Assembly (NCBI RefSeq): GCF_051660745.1
Contig: NZ_JBOFQF010000003.1
Span: 186,001 to 250,000, forward strand
Direction of reading: 5' to 3'
Length of the DNA stretch: 64,000 nt
Source: Segniliparus sp051660745
GTDB lineage: Bacteria > Actinomycetota > Actinomycetes > Mycobacteriales > Mycobacteriaceae
Shown here: one piece after another, positions 34,394-43,109 of the stretch
Numbering within the stretch: the first letter of the stretch is position 1
Layout: each line of letters opens with the position of its first letter
Program-made: the position numbers and the translations under genes
Notes under the pieces: generated by a model
The model's database searches: none
Told to the model about the DNA's origin: nothing
Seen by the model: only the letters and a program-made list of their open reading frames with translations

Positions 34394-35319
34394 AGCTCCC
34401 CCTGCCGAAGATCGGGTTCCGCCACCGCCGTTTCGCCTCCACGCCGCCGCCGTCCGTCTTCGAGCGCAAACCGGTGCGCGAGCCCGGCCAGGGCTGGATC
34501 CCGGAATGCGTCTGCGGGCGGGACTGCCTCCCGCCCCGTGCCGAAGGCGCCTCCCGCTGGGTGCAGGCCGCCCGGTGGGCCGCGTTCGTGCTGGTGATGC
34601 TCACCTCCCCGGTGCTGCTGTGCGTGCGGGTCCTGCCGGAGCGGCTGCGGCCGGTGCCGGTCCAGTGGTACGCCTGGCTCGCGGTCTCGGCCCTCGGCGT
34701 GCGGGTGAAGGTGCGCCGCGCCGAAGACCTGCCGAGCATCTCCGCCCCCAACGGGGCGGGCGAGGTGTGGGCGCCGCAGCACACCTCCTGGCTCGACGCG
34801 ATCCTCTTGCACGCGATCACCCGGTCGACCTACGTGGCGCGGGGCGACCTCATGGGCGTGCCGGTGGTGCGTGCCCTGGCAGGCGCGCTGCGGATGATCC
34901 CTATCGACCGCACCAAGCTCCACGAGCTGCCCGGCCTGGTCGCCGAGGCGGGCCGCAGGGTGGCGGCGGGGGAGCGCGTCGTGGTCTTCCCCGAGGCGAC
35001 GACCTGGTGCGGGAAGCACCGGGGTCGTTTCCACCCCGCGTTCTTCGAGGCCGCCGCGTCGACCGGCGGGCGAGTGCGCCCGGTCAGCATCTGGTACGGC
35101 GACGACGCGGGCGAGCCGGACGTGAGCCCCTGCTTCGTGCTGGAGGACAACGGGCTCGACTCGATCCGGCGGATCGTCCGCCACCGAGGCGTCTGGGCGA
35201 ACATCTGGATCGGGCCGGGTCTGGCGGGCACGGATCGGCGCGAGCTGGCCGAGCTGGCCGAGCGCCTGGTGTTCGGGCGGACTCCCGAGTACGCTGAACA
35301 GGATGTCCAAGCAGCCTGA
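34390..35319 (+). CDS. PlsC-type lysophospholipid acyltransferase
   Basis: 309 residues; TTG 34390 overlaps the stop of the previous gene. After a cytoplasmic N terminus and one hydrophobic segment (about 60-82) come acyltransferase motifs: QHTSWLDA (H-x4-D), MIPIDRTK, VVVFPEATTW (a variant of FPEGT) and VRPVSI. With the OlsB-like partner upstream, the pair can make lyso and diacyl aminolipids (the OlsB/OlsA arrangement) or transfer to glycerolipids. The same neighbour as Rv3026c. Confidence 0.82.
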   Translation: MKLPLPKIGFRHRRFASTPPPSVFERKPVREPGQGWIPECVCGRDCLPPRAEGASRWVQAARWAAFVLVMLTSPVLLCVRVLPERLRPVPVQWYAWLAVSALGVRVKVRRAEDLPSISAPNGAGEVWAPQHTSWLDAILLHAITRSTYVARGDLMGVPVVRALAGALRMIPIDRTKLHELPGLVAEAGRRVAAGERVVVFPEATTWCGKHRGRFHPAFFEAAASTGGRVRPVSIWYGDDAGEPDVSPCFVLEDNGLDSIRRIVRHRGVWANIWIGPGLAGTDRRELAELAERLVFGRTPEYAEQDVQAA

Positions 35320-36559
35320 TTCGCGCGTCGCAGCCCCGTCTGCCAGCGGCAGAGGCGCGTCGCAGCGCCCGCTGGACGGCGCGTATCTGGACCACGCGGC
35401 GAGTTCTCCGTTGCGTCCAGAGGCTGTTCGAGCCATGACCGAGGCGTTCGGCTTGGCAGGCAACGCCTCGTCGGTGCACGCGCCGGGCCGGGCCGCCCGG
35501 CGCGCGCTCGAAGAGGCGCGGGAGTCGGTGGCCGAGCGGCTGGGCGCGCTCCCATCCGAAGTCGTCTTCACCGGCGGCGGGACCGAGAGCGACAACCTCG
35601 GGCTCAAAGGGCTGTACTGGGCCCGCCGGGCGCAGCGCCAGTGCCGGGACGTGGTGATCACGAGCGAGGCCGAGCACCACGCTGTGCTCGACGTGGTGGA
35701 GTGGCTGGCGAAGAGCCAAGGGGCGCAGGCCGTGCGCTTGCCGGTGGACGCGGTGGGCGCGGTGTCGCCCGACGCGCTCGCGGAGGCGCTCGCGCAGTGG
35801 GGCGAGCGCGTCGCCCTCGTGAGCGTGATGTGGGCGAACAACGAGGTCGGAACGATCAACCCGGTGCGCGAGCTGGCAGCGCTGGCGGACGAGGCCGGGG
35901 TTCCGCTGCACGTGGACGCCTGCCAGGCGGCGGGGCAGATCCCGGTGGGCCTCGCCGAGTCCGGCGCGGCGGCGCTGTCGGTGGCGGCGCACAAGTTCGG
36001 CGGCCCGGTCGGCGCAGGCGCGTTGATCCTCTCCCGCAAGCACGACGTGACAGCGCTGCTGCACGGCGGCGGCCACGAGCGGGGCCTGCGCTCCGGCACG
36101 TCCGACCTCGTGGCGATCCGGGGCATGGCGGCCGCGCTCGAAGCCGCGACCGAGGACCTCGCAACGGCGGCAGCACAGCTCGCGCGGCTGCGCGACGGGC
36201 TGGTCGAGGACGTGCTCGGGCTGGGCCTGGGCGCGACGCTCAACGGTGCTGCGCCCGGCGCCGCCAGGCTGCCCGGCAACGCGCATTTCAGCTTCCCCGG
36301 CTGCGAGGGGGACTCGCTGCTGATGCTGCTCGACGCGGCGGGCGTGGCCTGCTCGACGGGCTCGGCCTGCACCGCGGGCGTCGCGTCGGCGAGCCATGTG
36401 CTGCTCGCCATGGGCGTCGATCAGGACGTGGCCCGCGCGTCGCTGCGCTTCTCCCTCGGCTGGAATTCGGCCAAGGCCGAGACGGACCTCGCGGTGCGGG
36501 CGCTCCCGGACGCGGTCGAGCGGGCCAGAGCCGCCCGGCCCACGGCTGCCGCTGTGTGA
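35303..36559 (+). CDS. iscS: Cysteine desulfurase (IscS/NifS-like)
   Basis: 418 residues, PLP enzyme removing sulfur from cysteine for Fe-S clusters and tRNA thiolation. AYLDHAASSPLRPEAV, EVVFTGGGTESDNL, MWANNEVGTINPV, VAAHKFGGPVGAG (PLP Lys), and the catalytic cysteine in VACSTGSACTAGV. It resembles Rv3025c and sits before mnmA, its likely sulfur acceptor. Start ATG 35303 inside the 3' end of the PlsC-like gene (17 bp overlap); a basic N-terminal tail precedes the fold. Confidence 0.92.
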   Translation: MSKQPDSRVAAPSASGRGASQRPLDGAYLDHAASSPLRPEAVRAMTEAFGLAGNASSVHAPGRAARRALEEARESVAERLGALPSEVVFTGGGTESDNLGLKGLYWARRAQRQCRDVVITSEAEHHAVLDVVEWLAKSQGAQAVRLPVDAVGAVSPDALAEALAQWGERVALVSVMWANNEVGTINPVRELAALADEAGVPLHVDACQAAGQIPVGLAESGAAALSVAAHKFGGPVGAGALILSRKHDVTALLHGGGHERGLRSGTSDLVAIRGMAAALEAATEDLATAAAQLARLRDGLVEDVLGLGLGATLNGAAPGAARLPGNAHFSFPGCEGDSLLMLLDAAGVACSTGSACTAGVASASHVLLAMGVDQDVARASLRFSLGWNSAKAETDLAVRALPDAVERARAARPTAAAV

Positions 36560-36595
36560 CCTCCTCGTTTTGACCAGCTCGGTAGAATGGCTGCT

Positions 36596-37729
36596 ATGCG
36601 CGTCCTAGCAGCCATGAGCGGTGGAGTCGACTCTGCGGTGGCCGCTGCCCGCGCGGTGGCGGCTGGCCACGACGTCACCGGCGTGCACCTCGCCCTCTCC
36701 CGCAATCCGGACAACACCAGGGGCGGCAGCCGGGGCTGCTGCTCGGTGGAGGACTCGCGGGACGCGCGCCGGGCGGCGGACACGCTCGGCATCCCGTTCT
36801 ATGTCTGGGACTTCTCCGAGGCCTTCGAGCGCGAGGTCATCGACCAGTTCGTCGCCACCTACGCCGAGGGGCGCACCCCGAACCCGTGCGTCACCTGCAA
36901 CGAGAAGATCAAATTCGCGGCCCTCTTGGACCGCGCCGTCGCGCTCGGCTTCGACAAAGTCGCCACCGGGCACTACGCCCGCCTGGACGGCACGACGCTG
37001 CGCCGGTCGGCGGACCCGGACAAAGACCAGTCCTACGTGCTGGCCGTGCTCACGGCCGAGCAGCTCTCCCGCGCGATGTTCCCGGTCGGAGACACCCCGA
37101 AGCCGCAGATCCGCGAGGAGGCCGACCGCCGTGGCCTCGCGGTGGCGCAAAAACCGGACAGCCACGACATCTGCTTCATCCCCTCGGGGGACACGAAGGC
37201 GTTCCTCGGCGCGAAGATCGCAGTTCGGGCGGGCTCGGGGGCCGGGCCGGGAGGGACAAGGCCGGGGGAGTTCCGCGACCACCGCACCGGCGAGGTGCTC
37301 GGCCACCACGACGGCGCCGTCGGCTACACCATCGGGCAACGCCGGGGACTGCGCCTCGGGAACCCGACCGGGGACGGCGTCCCCCGCTACGTCACCGGCG
37401 TGGACGTGGAGACAGGCGTGGTCAGGGTCGGGACGGCCGACGACTTGCGGGTGGGCTCGCTCGCGGCCCGCAAAGCGGTCTGGAGCGGGGGAGCCGCCCC
37501 GGCGGGGCCCTTCTCGTGCGTGGTCCAGATCCGAGCCCATGGCGGCCTCGCCCCGGCGCGCGCGCAGGCCGTGGGGGCGGGCTTCGAGGTCGAGCTCGAC
37601 GAGCCGTTGAGCGGCGTCGCCTCGGGCCAGACCGTCGTCCTCTACGAGCCGGACCCCGTCCTCGGCGACCGGGTGATCGGCTCTGGCGTGATCAGCGCGG
37701 CGGCGGAGCCGCACGGCAGCGTCCGGTGA
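36596..37729 (+). CDS. mnmA: tRNA-specific 2-thiouridylase MnmA
   Basis: 377 residues from ATG 36596 (an ATG at 36587 in frame is possible, adding 3 residues). MRVLAAMSGGVDSAVAAARA is the PP-loop; CVTCNEKIKFAALLDRA carries the catalytic Cys, and PDSHDICFIPSGDTKAFL the second Cys. Thiolates U34 of tRNA using sulfur from IscS. Overlaps the next gene by 4 bp (GTGA). Confidence 0.95.
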   Translation: MRVLAAMSGGVDSAVAAARAVAAGHDVTGVHLALSRNPDNTRGGSRGCCSVEDSRDARRAADTLGIPFYVWDFSEAFEREVIDQFVATYAEGRTPNPCVTCNEKIKFAALLDRAVALGFDKVATGHYARLDGTTLRRSADPDKDQSYVLAVLTAEQLSRAMFPVGDTPKPQIREEADRRGLAVAQKPDSHDICFIPSGDTKAFLGAKIAVRAGSGAGPGGTRPGEFRDHRTGEVLGHHDGAVGYTIGQRRGLRLGNPTGDGVPRYVTGVDVETGVVRVGTADDLRVGSLAARKAVWSGGAAPAGPFSCVVQIRAHGGLAPARAQAVGAGFEVELDEPLSGVASGQTVVLYEPDPVLGDRVIGSGVISAAAEPHGSVR

Positions 37730-38742
37730 CCGGCGCGAACATCCCGCTGCTCGCCGGGGCTTCGAGCGGTTTCGGCGACTTTCCCGGCACAGACGCGTGG
37801 GAGGCGGCGCGGGTCGTCGTCGGCGAGCTGAGCGTGCCGTACCTGCCGCTGCTCCCGGAGCGCGGGGTCGGGGCTTCGGACGTCGGGCGCACGGCTGTCC
37901 TGCTGACCGATTTCGCGGTGGAGGTCGGCCCGCACGGCCACCGGGTCGCGGCTCGTCCGGGGGCGGACCACAAACGAGCGGCGGGTTTCCTCGCCCAGGA
38001 TGTGGACGCGCTCGAGGAAGTGCTCGAACGAGACGGCCGCTCTGGCGGCGCGGTGAGCGTGGAGGCGCTCGGCCCGTTGTCGCTGGCGGTCTCCCTCGAA
38101 TTGGCGAACGGCCATCAGATACTGAGCGACCGGGGAGCGTTGCGCGACCTCGCGGCCTCCCTCGCGGACGGGCTGCGCTCGCATGTGGCGGAGCTGCGCC
38201 GCAGGCTGCGCTCCGATGTCGTCCTGCGTCTTCGGGAACCGCTCTTGGAGGACGTCCTCGGCGGCGCGGTCTCGACTGTGAGCGGCGTCGGGACGCTGAT
38301 CGCGCTGCCCGCGAACGCCGCTGTCGAATTGCTGCGGCCGTTCGCCGACATCGGCGCGTCGGGCCTGGTCGTCGCCTGCCCGCTCTCGGCCCCGACGCTG
38401 GCGGTGCTGCGCGAGCTGCCCGGCGCGGGCGTGTGGGCCGCCGCGTCCCAGCTCGACCCCGAGCACTACGACGAGCTCGGCTGGTTCTTCGAGGCGGGCC
38501 GCGCCGTCGGCCTCGGCCTGGTCCCGGAGCAGCCGCAGCTGAAACCGCCGAGCGTCAAAGCGCTGCTCCAACCCGCGCTCACGCTGGTGGACCAGCTCGG
38601 CTTCCCGCGTTCGACGTTGGCGGCGCAGACGCATGTGACCTGTGCCAGGGGCTTCGCCGCCAAGAGCGACGCATGGGCTTCGAGAGCACTCGGGCTCGTG
38701 GCGAAGGTGGCGGCCGCGTTGGCCGAGGAGAGCGCGGGCTAA
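37726..38742 (+). CDS. MetE-like (cobalamin-independent methionine synthase, C-terminal) protein
   Basis: 338 residues from GTG 37726. Related to the C-terminal catalytic barrel of MetE, as in M. tuberculosis Rv3015c (337 residues) near the same trmU/ligA region. The usual zinc motifs can be only partly recognised (THVTCARGFAAKSDAW at the end, with one Cys; LEANGHQILSD region). It lacks the N-terminal half of true MetE, so it may be a methyltransferase on another thiol. ahpC follows after 158 bp. Confidence 0.78.
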   Translation: MTGANIPLLAGASSGFGDFPGTDAWEAARVVVGELSVPYLPLLPERGVGASDVGRTAVLLTDFAVEVGPHGHRVAARPGADHKRAAGFLAQDVDALEEVLERDGRSGGAVSVEALGPLSLAVSLELANGHQILSDRGALRDLAASLADGLRSHVAELRRRLRSDVVLRLREPLLEDVLGGAVSTVSGVGTLIALPANAAVELLRPFADIGASGLVVACPLSAPTLAVLRELPGAGVWAAASQLDPEHYDELGWFFEAGRAVGLGLVPEQPQLKPPSVKALLQPALTLVDQLGFPRSTLAAQTHVTCARGFAAKSDAWASRALGLVAKVAAALAEESAG

Positions 38743-38805
38743 GGGCCGGGCAGGCTCGCATGCTCCTGTCACTCGGGGCGTGTAGCATTGCGAAATAGGC
38801 ATTTG

Positions 38806-38852
38806 TTGGAATAAATCCAATACTTGACCCTTTCCAAAATTGACGGTACGCT
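38806..38852 (+). promoter_or_regulatory. ahpC promoter with inverted repeat
   Basis: TTGACC (38824-38829), 17 bp, TACGCT (38847-38852) forms a plausible promoter 48 bp before ATG 38901. Directly upstream, TTGGA-ATAAA-TCCAA (38806-38820) is a perfect 5-bp dyad, in the position of an activator site. No OxyR gene is adjacent; the regulator is unknown. Confidence 0.5.
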
Positions 38853-38900
38853 GGACAGCGCAACCAAACTGCACATCCACAACAAGCTCAGGAGAAAAGC

Positions 38901-39494
38901 ATGGCCCTGTTGACCATCGGCGACCAGTTCCCCGCGTACAAGCTCCAGGCCGTCGTTCCCGGCGACCTGTCGCAGGTGAACGCGCAGAAGCCGGACGACT
39001 ACTTCACCACCGTCGACTCCACCGCGAACGCAGGCAAGTGGCGGATCGTCTTCTTCTGGCCGAAAGACTTCACCTTCGTCTGCCCGACCGAGATCGCGAC
39101 CTTCGGCAAGTTCAACGGCGACTTCGAGGACCGCGACGCGATCGTCCACGGCGTCTCTGTCGACAACGAGTTCGTCCACTTCCAGTGGCGCGCGCAGCAC
39201 GAGGACCTCAAGAAGCTCCCCTTCCCGATCCTCGCCGACCTCAACCGCCAGCTCGTGACCGCGAGCGGCGTCCTCAACGCCGACGGCGTCGCCGACCGCG
39301 CCACCTTCATCGTCGACCCGAACAACGAGGTCCAGTTCGTCTCCGTGACGGCGGGCTCGGTCGGCCGCAACGTCGAAGAGGTGCTCCGTGTCCTCGACGC
39401 GCTGCAGTCCGACGAGCTGTGCGCCTGCAACTGGAAGAAGGGCGACCCGACGATCCACGTCACCGAAGCCCTCGTCGCAGCGGCGCACTCGTGA
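38901..39494 (+). CDS. ahpC: Alkyl hydroperoxide reductase AhpC
   Basis: 197 residues. 2-Cys peroxiredoxin that reduces peroxides and peroxynitrite. Peroxidatic Cys61 in FTFVCPTE and resolving Cys174/Cys176 in LCACNW lie at the same numbers as in M. tuberculosis AhpC. Excellent ribosome site (AGGAGA). Followed by ahpD, whose GTG start overlaps the stop; AhpD recycles AhpC. Confidence 0.96.
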   Translation: MALLTIGDQFPAYKLQAVVPGDLSQVNAQKPDDYFTTVDSTANAGKWRIVFFWPKDFTFVCPTEIATFGKFNGDFEDRDAIVHGVSVDNEFVHFQWRAQHEDLKKLPFPILADLNRQLVTASGVLNADGVADRATFIVDPNNEVQFVSVTAGSVGRNVEEVLRVLDALQSDELCACNWKKGDPTIHVTEALVAAAHS

Positions 39495-40015
39495 GCGTCG
39501 AAGCTCTGAAAGAAGCGCTTCCCGAGCACGCGAAAGACCTCAAGCTCAACCTTGGGTCCATCGTGCGCTCGACCGTCCTGTCCGAGCAGCGGCTGTGGGG
39601 CACGATCCTCGCAACCGCCGCCGCGACCAGGTCGCAGAAGGTCCTGAAGGAGATCTCCGAGGACGCGCTGGACGTGCTGTCCGCAGAGGCGGCCCAGGCG
39701 GCGCTCGGCGCGGCCTCGATCATGGCCATGAACAACGTGTTCTACCGGACGCGCGGTTTCCTCGAAGGGAAGTACGACGACCTGCGGGCGGGTTTGCGGA
39801 TGAACATCATCGCGAACCCGGGCGTGCCCAAGGCCGACTTCGAGCTGTGGGCGCTCGCTGTGTCCGCGGTGAACGGCTGCGGCCACTGCGTCACCGCGCA
39901 CGAGGCGACGCTCCGCGAGGAGGGAGTCTCCCGCGAGGAGGTCCTGGAGGCGGTCAAGGTGGGAGCCATCCTGGCGGGCGTGGGGCAAGCCCTCACGACT
40001 GCCGAGGCCCTCTAG
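39491..40015 (+). CDS. ahpD: AhpD thiol-peroxidase adaptor
   Basis: 174 residues from GTG 39491. Alkylhydroperoxidase that passes electrons from the dihydrolipoamide system to AhpC. Catalytic Cys130-x2-Cys133 with His137 in GCGHCVTAHE, the same positions as in M. tuberculosis AhpD. Cotranscribed with ahpC; ends at a strong hairpin. Confidence 0.95.
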   Translation: MSVEALKEALPEHAKDLKLNLGSIVRSTVLSEQRLWGTILATAAATRSQKVLKEISEDALDVLSAEAAQAALGAASIMAMNNVFYRTRGFLEGKYDDLRAGLRMNIIANPGVPKADFELWALAVSAVNGCGHCVTAHEATLREEGVSREEVLEAVKVGAILAGVGQALTTAEAL

Positions 40016-40035
40016 GCGGCTTCAGCTTCAGCCCG

Positions 40036-40079
40036 AAATGTCGAATGCCCCGGCCAATTGGCCGGGGCATTCGACATTT
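40036..40079. terminator. Bidirectional terminator hairpin
   Basis: Perfect 20-bp arms, AAATGTCGAATGCCCCGGCC (40036-40055) and its reverse complement (40060-40079), loop AATT, between ahpD and the convergent SDR gene. Ends in TTT G. Confidence 0.9.
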
Positions 40080-40097
40080 GTCCGGGAAGGGCTCCGG

Positions 40098-40874
40098 TTA
40101 GGAGGCCTGCTCTGCCTCTTGGACCCAGTCCGAGCCGCCGACGTAGCGGGTGTGCCCGTTGGGCACGGCAGCCTCGGCCTCGGCGACGATCTCGGCGGCG
40201 AACTCCTCGACGTTCGGCAGCCCGCCCGCCGCGTCCTTGCGGGCCTGCACCTCTTCGGGCTTGCGCCGGGCGAGCAGCATGACCATCGTGGTGCCCTCGA
40301 TCATGTCGCCGGTGACGACGGCGAGGCTCACGCCCCGCTGCGCCAACGCCGGGATCCGGGCCCGGATCTCGTCCTCGCCCGCCCGCTTGCTGGCCGCGAT
40401 GGGCGTGTACTCCTCGGGCACGGGCTTGTCCGGGTAGAAATGCGCCTGGTGGCTGGTGACGAACACGACTCGCGACCCGGGCGGCATGATCTCCAGCGCC
40501 TGTTCGAGCAGGCGCACCTGGGAGTCGCGGTTGATGAGCATCGGGTAGTCCGGCGACGCGCCCGGCTCCAGCCCGCCGGAGGCGTTGAGGACCAACAGGT
40601 CCAGCTTGCCGTACTGCTCCCGGATCTCGGCGACGAGCAGGTCGCGCGAGGCCTCGTCGGTCACGTCCGCGCCCAATGCCAGCGCGGACCCGCCTGCGGC
40701 CTGGATCTCGGCGACGATCTGGTCGGCGCGTTTGCGCTTCTCCCGGTAGTTGACGACGACGGTGGCGCCCTTCGCGCCCAGCTGGCGCGCGGTCTCGGCG
40801 CCGATGCCACGGGAGGCTCCGGTGACGAGCGCGACGGCTCCGTCGAGCCGGGGCGGCTGTTGCGGTTCGCTCAT
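40098..40874 (-). CDS. SDR-family protein with a displaced catalytic tyrosine
   Basis: 258 residues from ATG 40874 with AAGGAGAACC upstream. Classical NAD(P) motif VTGASRGIG (17-25), NASG (97-100), and the Ser141 in VTSHQAH. The normal Tyr-x3-Lys is not present: the stretch EEYTPIAASKRAGE has Lys163 but Ile at K-4, and the nearest Tyr (156) is at K-7. Either another Tyr position is used or it is not an oxidoreductase in the usual way. Convergent with ahpD; starts 96 bp before ligA, divergent. Confidence 0.82.
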   Translation of the reverse strand: MSEPQQPPRLDGAVALVTGASRGIGAETARQLGAKGATVVVNYREKRKRADQIVAEIQAAGGSALALGADVTDEASRDLLVAEIREQYGKLDLLVLNASGGLEPGASPDYPMLINRDSQVRLLEQALEIMPPGSRVVFVTSHQAHFYPDKPVPEEYTPIAASKRAGEDEIRARIPALAQRGVSLAVVTGDMIEGTTMVMLLARRKPEEVQARKDAAGGLPNVEEFAAEIVAEAEAAVPNGHTRYVGGSDWVQEAEQAS

Positions 40875-40970
40875 GTGGTTCTCCTTCGCTCCAAAGCCGT
40901 CAATTCTATCGGAAATTCCTGCTCCCCCCGACGCCGTCGGGGCGTCGGAGCCTTCCATTACGCTTGCTCT

Positions 40971-43109
40971 ATGTCTAAGAGCGAGGTCCGCGAAGCGACA
41001 GAGGCCGCCGCGCGTTGGCGCATGCTCGCCGAAGAGGTCCGCGAGCACCAATTCCGGTACTACGTGCTCGATTCGCCGACGGTCGCCGACGCGGAGTTCG
41101 ACGCGCTCCTGCGCGAGCTCGAAGCGATCGAGGCCGCCCATCCCGAGCTGGCGGCCCCGGACTCGCCGACCAAGCTGATCGGCGGGGCGGGCTTCACCAC
41201 AGACTTCGCCGAGATCCGGCATGTCGACCGGATGCTGTCGCTCGACAACGTCTTCAGCGAGGAGGAGTTCCTCGCCTGGGCGCACCGCACGGCCGCCGCG
41301 GCGGAGCGCCCGATCACCTTCGACTGCGAGCTGAAGATCGACGGGCTCGGGGTGAGCCTGGTCTACGAGCGCGGCCAGCTCGTGCGGGCCGCCACTCGGG
41401 GCGACGGCCAGACCGGCGAGGACGTGACCCTCAACGTCCGCACCATCGCCGACGTCCCGCACGAGCTGAGCCTGCGGCCCGGCGAAGAGGCTCCCGAGCT
41501 GTTGGAGGTCCGGGGCGAGGTCTTCTTCCGCCTGGCGGACTTCGAGGCGCTCAACGCCTCTCTTGTCGCCGAGGGCAAGCCGCCCTTCGCGAACCCCCGC
41601 AACAGCGCGGCAGGCTCGCTGCGGCAGAAGAACCCCGCCGTCACCGCGAAGCGCAAGCTCGCGATGATCTGCCACAGCTTCGGCGCGACCAGCAACTGGC
41701 GGCCCGAGACCAGGCGGGAGGCGTACGCCGCGCTTGAGGCGTGGGGGCTGCCGCTCTCCGCGTACAACACGTGGAAGTCGAAGCCGGAAGAAGTCGCGGA
41801 GCTCATCCGGGAATGGGACAGCAAGCGGGGGGAGGTCGCGTACGACGTGGACGGGCTGGTGGTGAAGGTCGAGCAGATGGCCCTCTACGGCCTGCTCGGC
41901 AACACCTCGCGCGCGCCGCGCTGGGCGATCGCCTACAAGTACCCGCCCCAAGAGGTGCAGACGAAACTATTGGACATCCGGGTGAACGTGGGCCGCACCG
42001 GCAGGGTCACGCCGTTCGCGTTCATGGAGCCGGTGCTCGTCTCCGGCTCGACGGTCTCCCTCGCCACGCTGCACAACGGGTCAGAGGTCGTGCGCAAGGG
42101 CGTGCTGATCGGCGATGTGGTGACCCTGCGCAAAGCGGGCGAGGTGATCCCCGAGGTCCTCGGGCCGGTGGTCGCCTTGCGCGACGGCTCCGAGCGGGAG
42201 TTCGTCATGCCGACGGCGTGCCCGGAATGCGGCGCGGCGCTCGCCCCGGCGAAGGAGTCGGACGTCGACATCCGATGTCCGAACTCGCGGACCTGCCCCG
42301 CGCAATTGCGCGAGCGCGTCTTCCACGTCGCGGGCCGGGGCGCGTTCGACATCGAGGCGCTCGGCTACGAAGCGGCGGTCGACCTCCTCAAGCACCACGC
42401 CATCGAGGACGAGGGGGACCTCTTCGACTTGGACGAGGCCCGGCTGCTCAAGACCGAGCTGTTCGTCACCAAAGACGGGGCGCTCTCGGCCAACGGGGCG
42501 AAACTGCTCAAGAACCTGGACCAGGCCAAGGGCCGCGACCTGTGGCGGGTGCTCGTCGCGCTGTCCATCCGCCATGTCGGCCCGACGGCGGCCCGCGCCC
42601 TCGCGACCAGGTTCGGCTCGGTGGACGCGGTCTTCGGCGCGGACCAGGAGGCCCTCGCCGAAGTGGACGGCGTCGGCCCGACCATCGCAGCCTCCGTCGT
42701 CGAGTGGTTCGAGGTGGACTGGCACCGCTCCATCGTTGAGCGCTGGCGCGCGTCGGGGGTCAAGATGGCGGAGGAGCGCGAGGAGTCGCCGCAGACACTG
42801 ACGGGCTTGACCATCGTGGTGACCGGCTCGCTGGCGGGCTTCACGCGGGAGAGCGTCCAAGAGGCGATCATCGCGCACGGCGGCAAAGCCTCCGGCTCGG
42901 TCTCGAAGAAGACCTCGTACGTGGTCGCGGGCGACGGCGGCGGCTCGAAGCGTGACAAAGCGGAGCAGCTGGGGGTGGCGATCATCGACGAGGCGGCGTT
43001 CGTCAAACTGCTTGAGGACGGGCCAGAACAAAGCGAGCCAGCGCAGGACGAACTAGCGCAGGACGAACCAGCGCAGACCGAGCCAGAGCAGAATGGGGCG
43101 CAATCATGA
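40971..43109 (+). CDS. ligA: NAD-dependent DNA ligase LigA
   Basis: 712 residues. Adenylation domain with KIDG (Lys122 in CELKIDGLGVSL), OB fold, zinc finger (CPECG...CPNSRTC), HhH repeats and C-terminal BRCT (LTGLTIVVTGSLAGFTRESV). M. tuberculosis LigA has 691 residues. The last ~20 residues are an acidic tail (EPAQDELAQDEPAQTEPEQ) built from 15-bp repeats. ATG 40971 has no Shine-Dalgarno sequence; CATTAC (40956-40961) may be a -10 for a leaderless or short-leader mRNA. Its stop overlaps the dihydropyrimidinase start. Confidence 0.96.
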   Translation: MSKSEVREATEAAARWRMLAEEVREHQFRYYVLDSPTVADAEFDALLRELEAIEAAHPELAAPDSPTKLIGGAGFTTDFAEIRHVDRMLSLDNVFSEEEFLAWAHRTAAAAERPITFDCELKIDGLGVSLVYERGQLVRAATRGDGQTGEDVTLNVRTIADVPHELSLRPGEEAPELLEVRGEVFFRLADFEALNASLVAEGKPPFANPRNSAAGSLRQKNPAVTAKRKLAMICHSFGATSNWRPETRREAYAALEAWGLPLSAYNTWKSKPEEVAELIREWDSKRGEVAYDVDGLVVKVEQMALYGLLGNTSRAPRWAIAYKYPPQEVQTKLLDIRVNVGRTGRVTPFAFMEPVLVSGSTVSLATLHNGSEVVRKGVLIGDVVTLRKAGEVIPEVLGPVVALRDGSEREFVMPTACPECGAALAPAKESDVDIRCPNSRTCPAQLRERVFHVAGRGAFDIEALGYEAAVDLLKHHAIEDEGDLFDLDEARLLKTELFVTKDGALSANGAKLLKNLDQAKGRDLWRVLVALSIRHVGPTAARALATRFGSVDAVFGADQEALAEVDGVGPTIAASVVEWFEVDWHRSIVERWRASGVKMAEEREESPQTLTGLTIVVTGSLAGFTRESVQEAIIAHGGKASGSVSKKTSYVVAGDGGGSKRDKAEQLGVAIIDEAAFVKLLEDGPEQSEPAQDELAQDEPAQTEPEQNGAQS

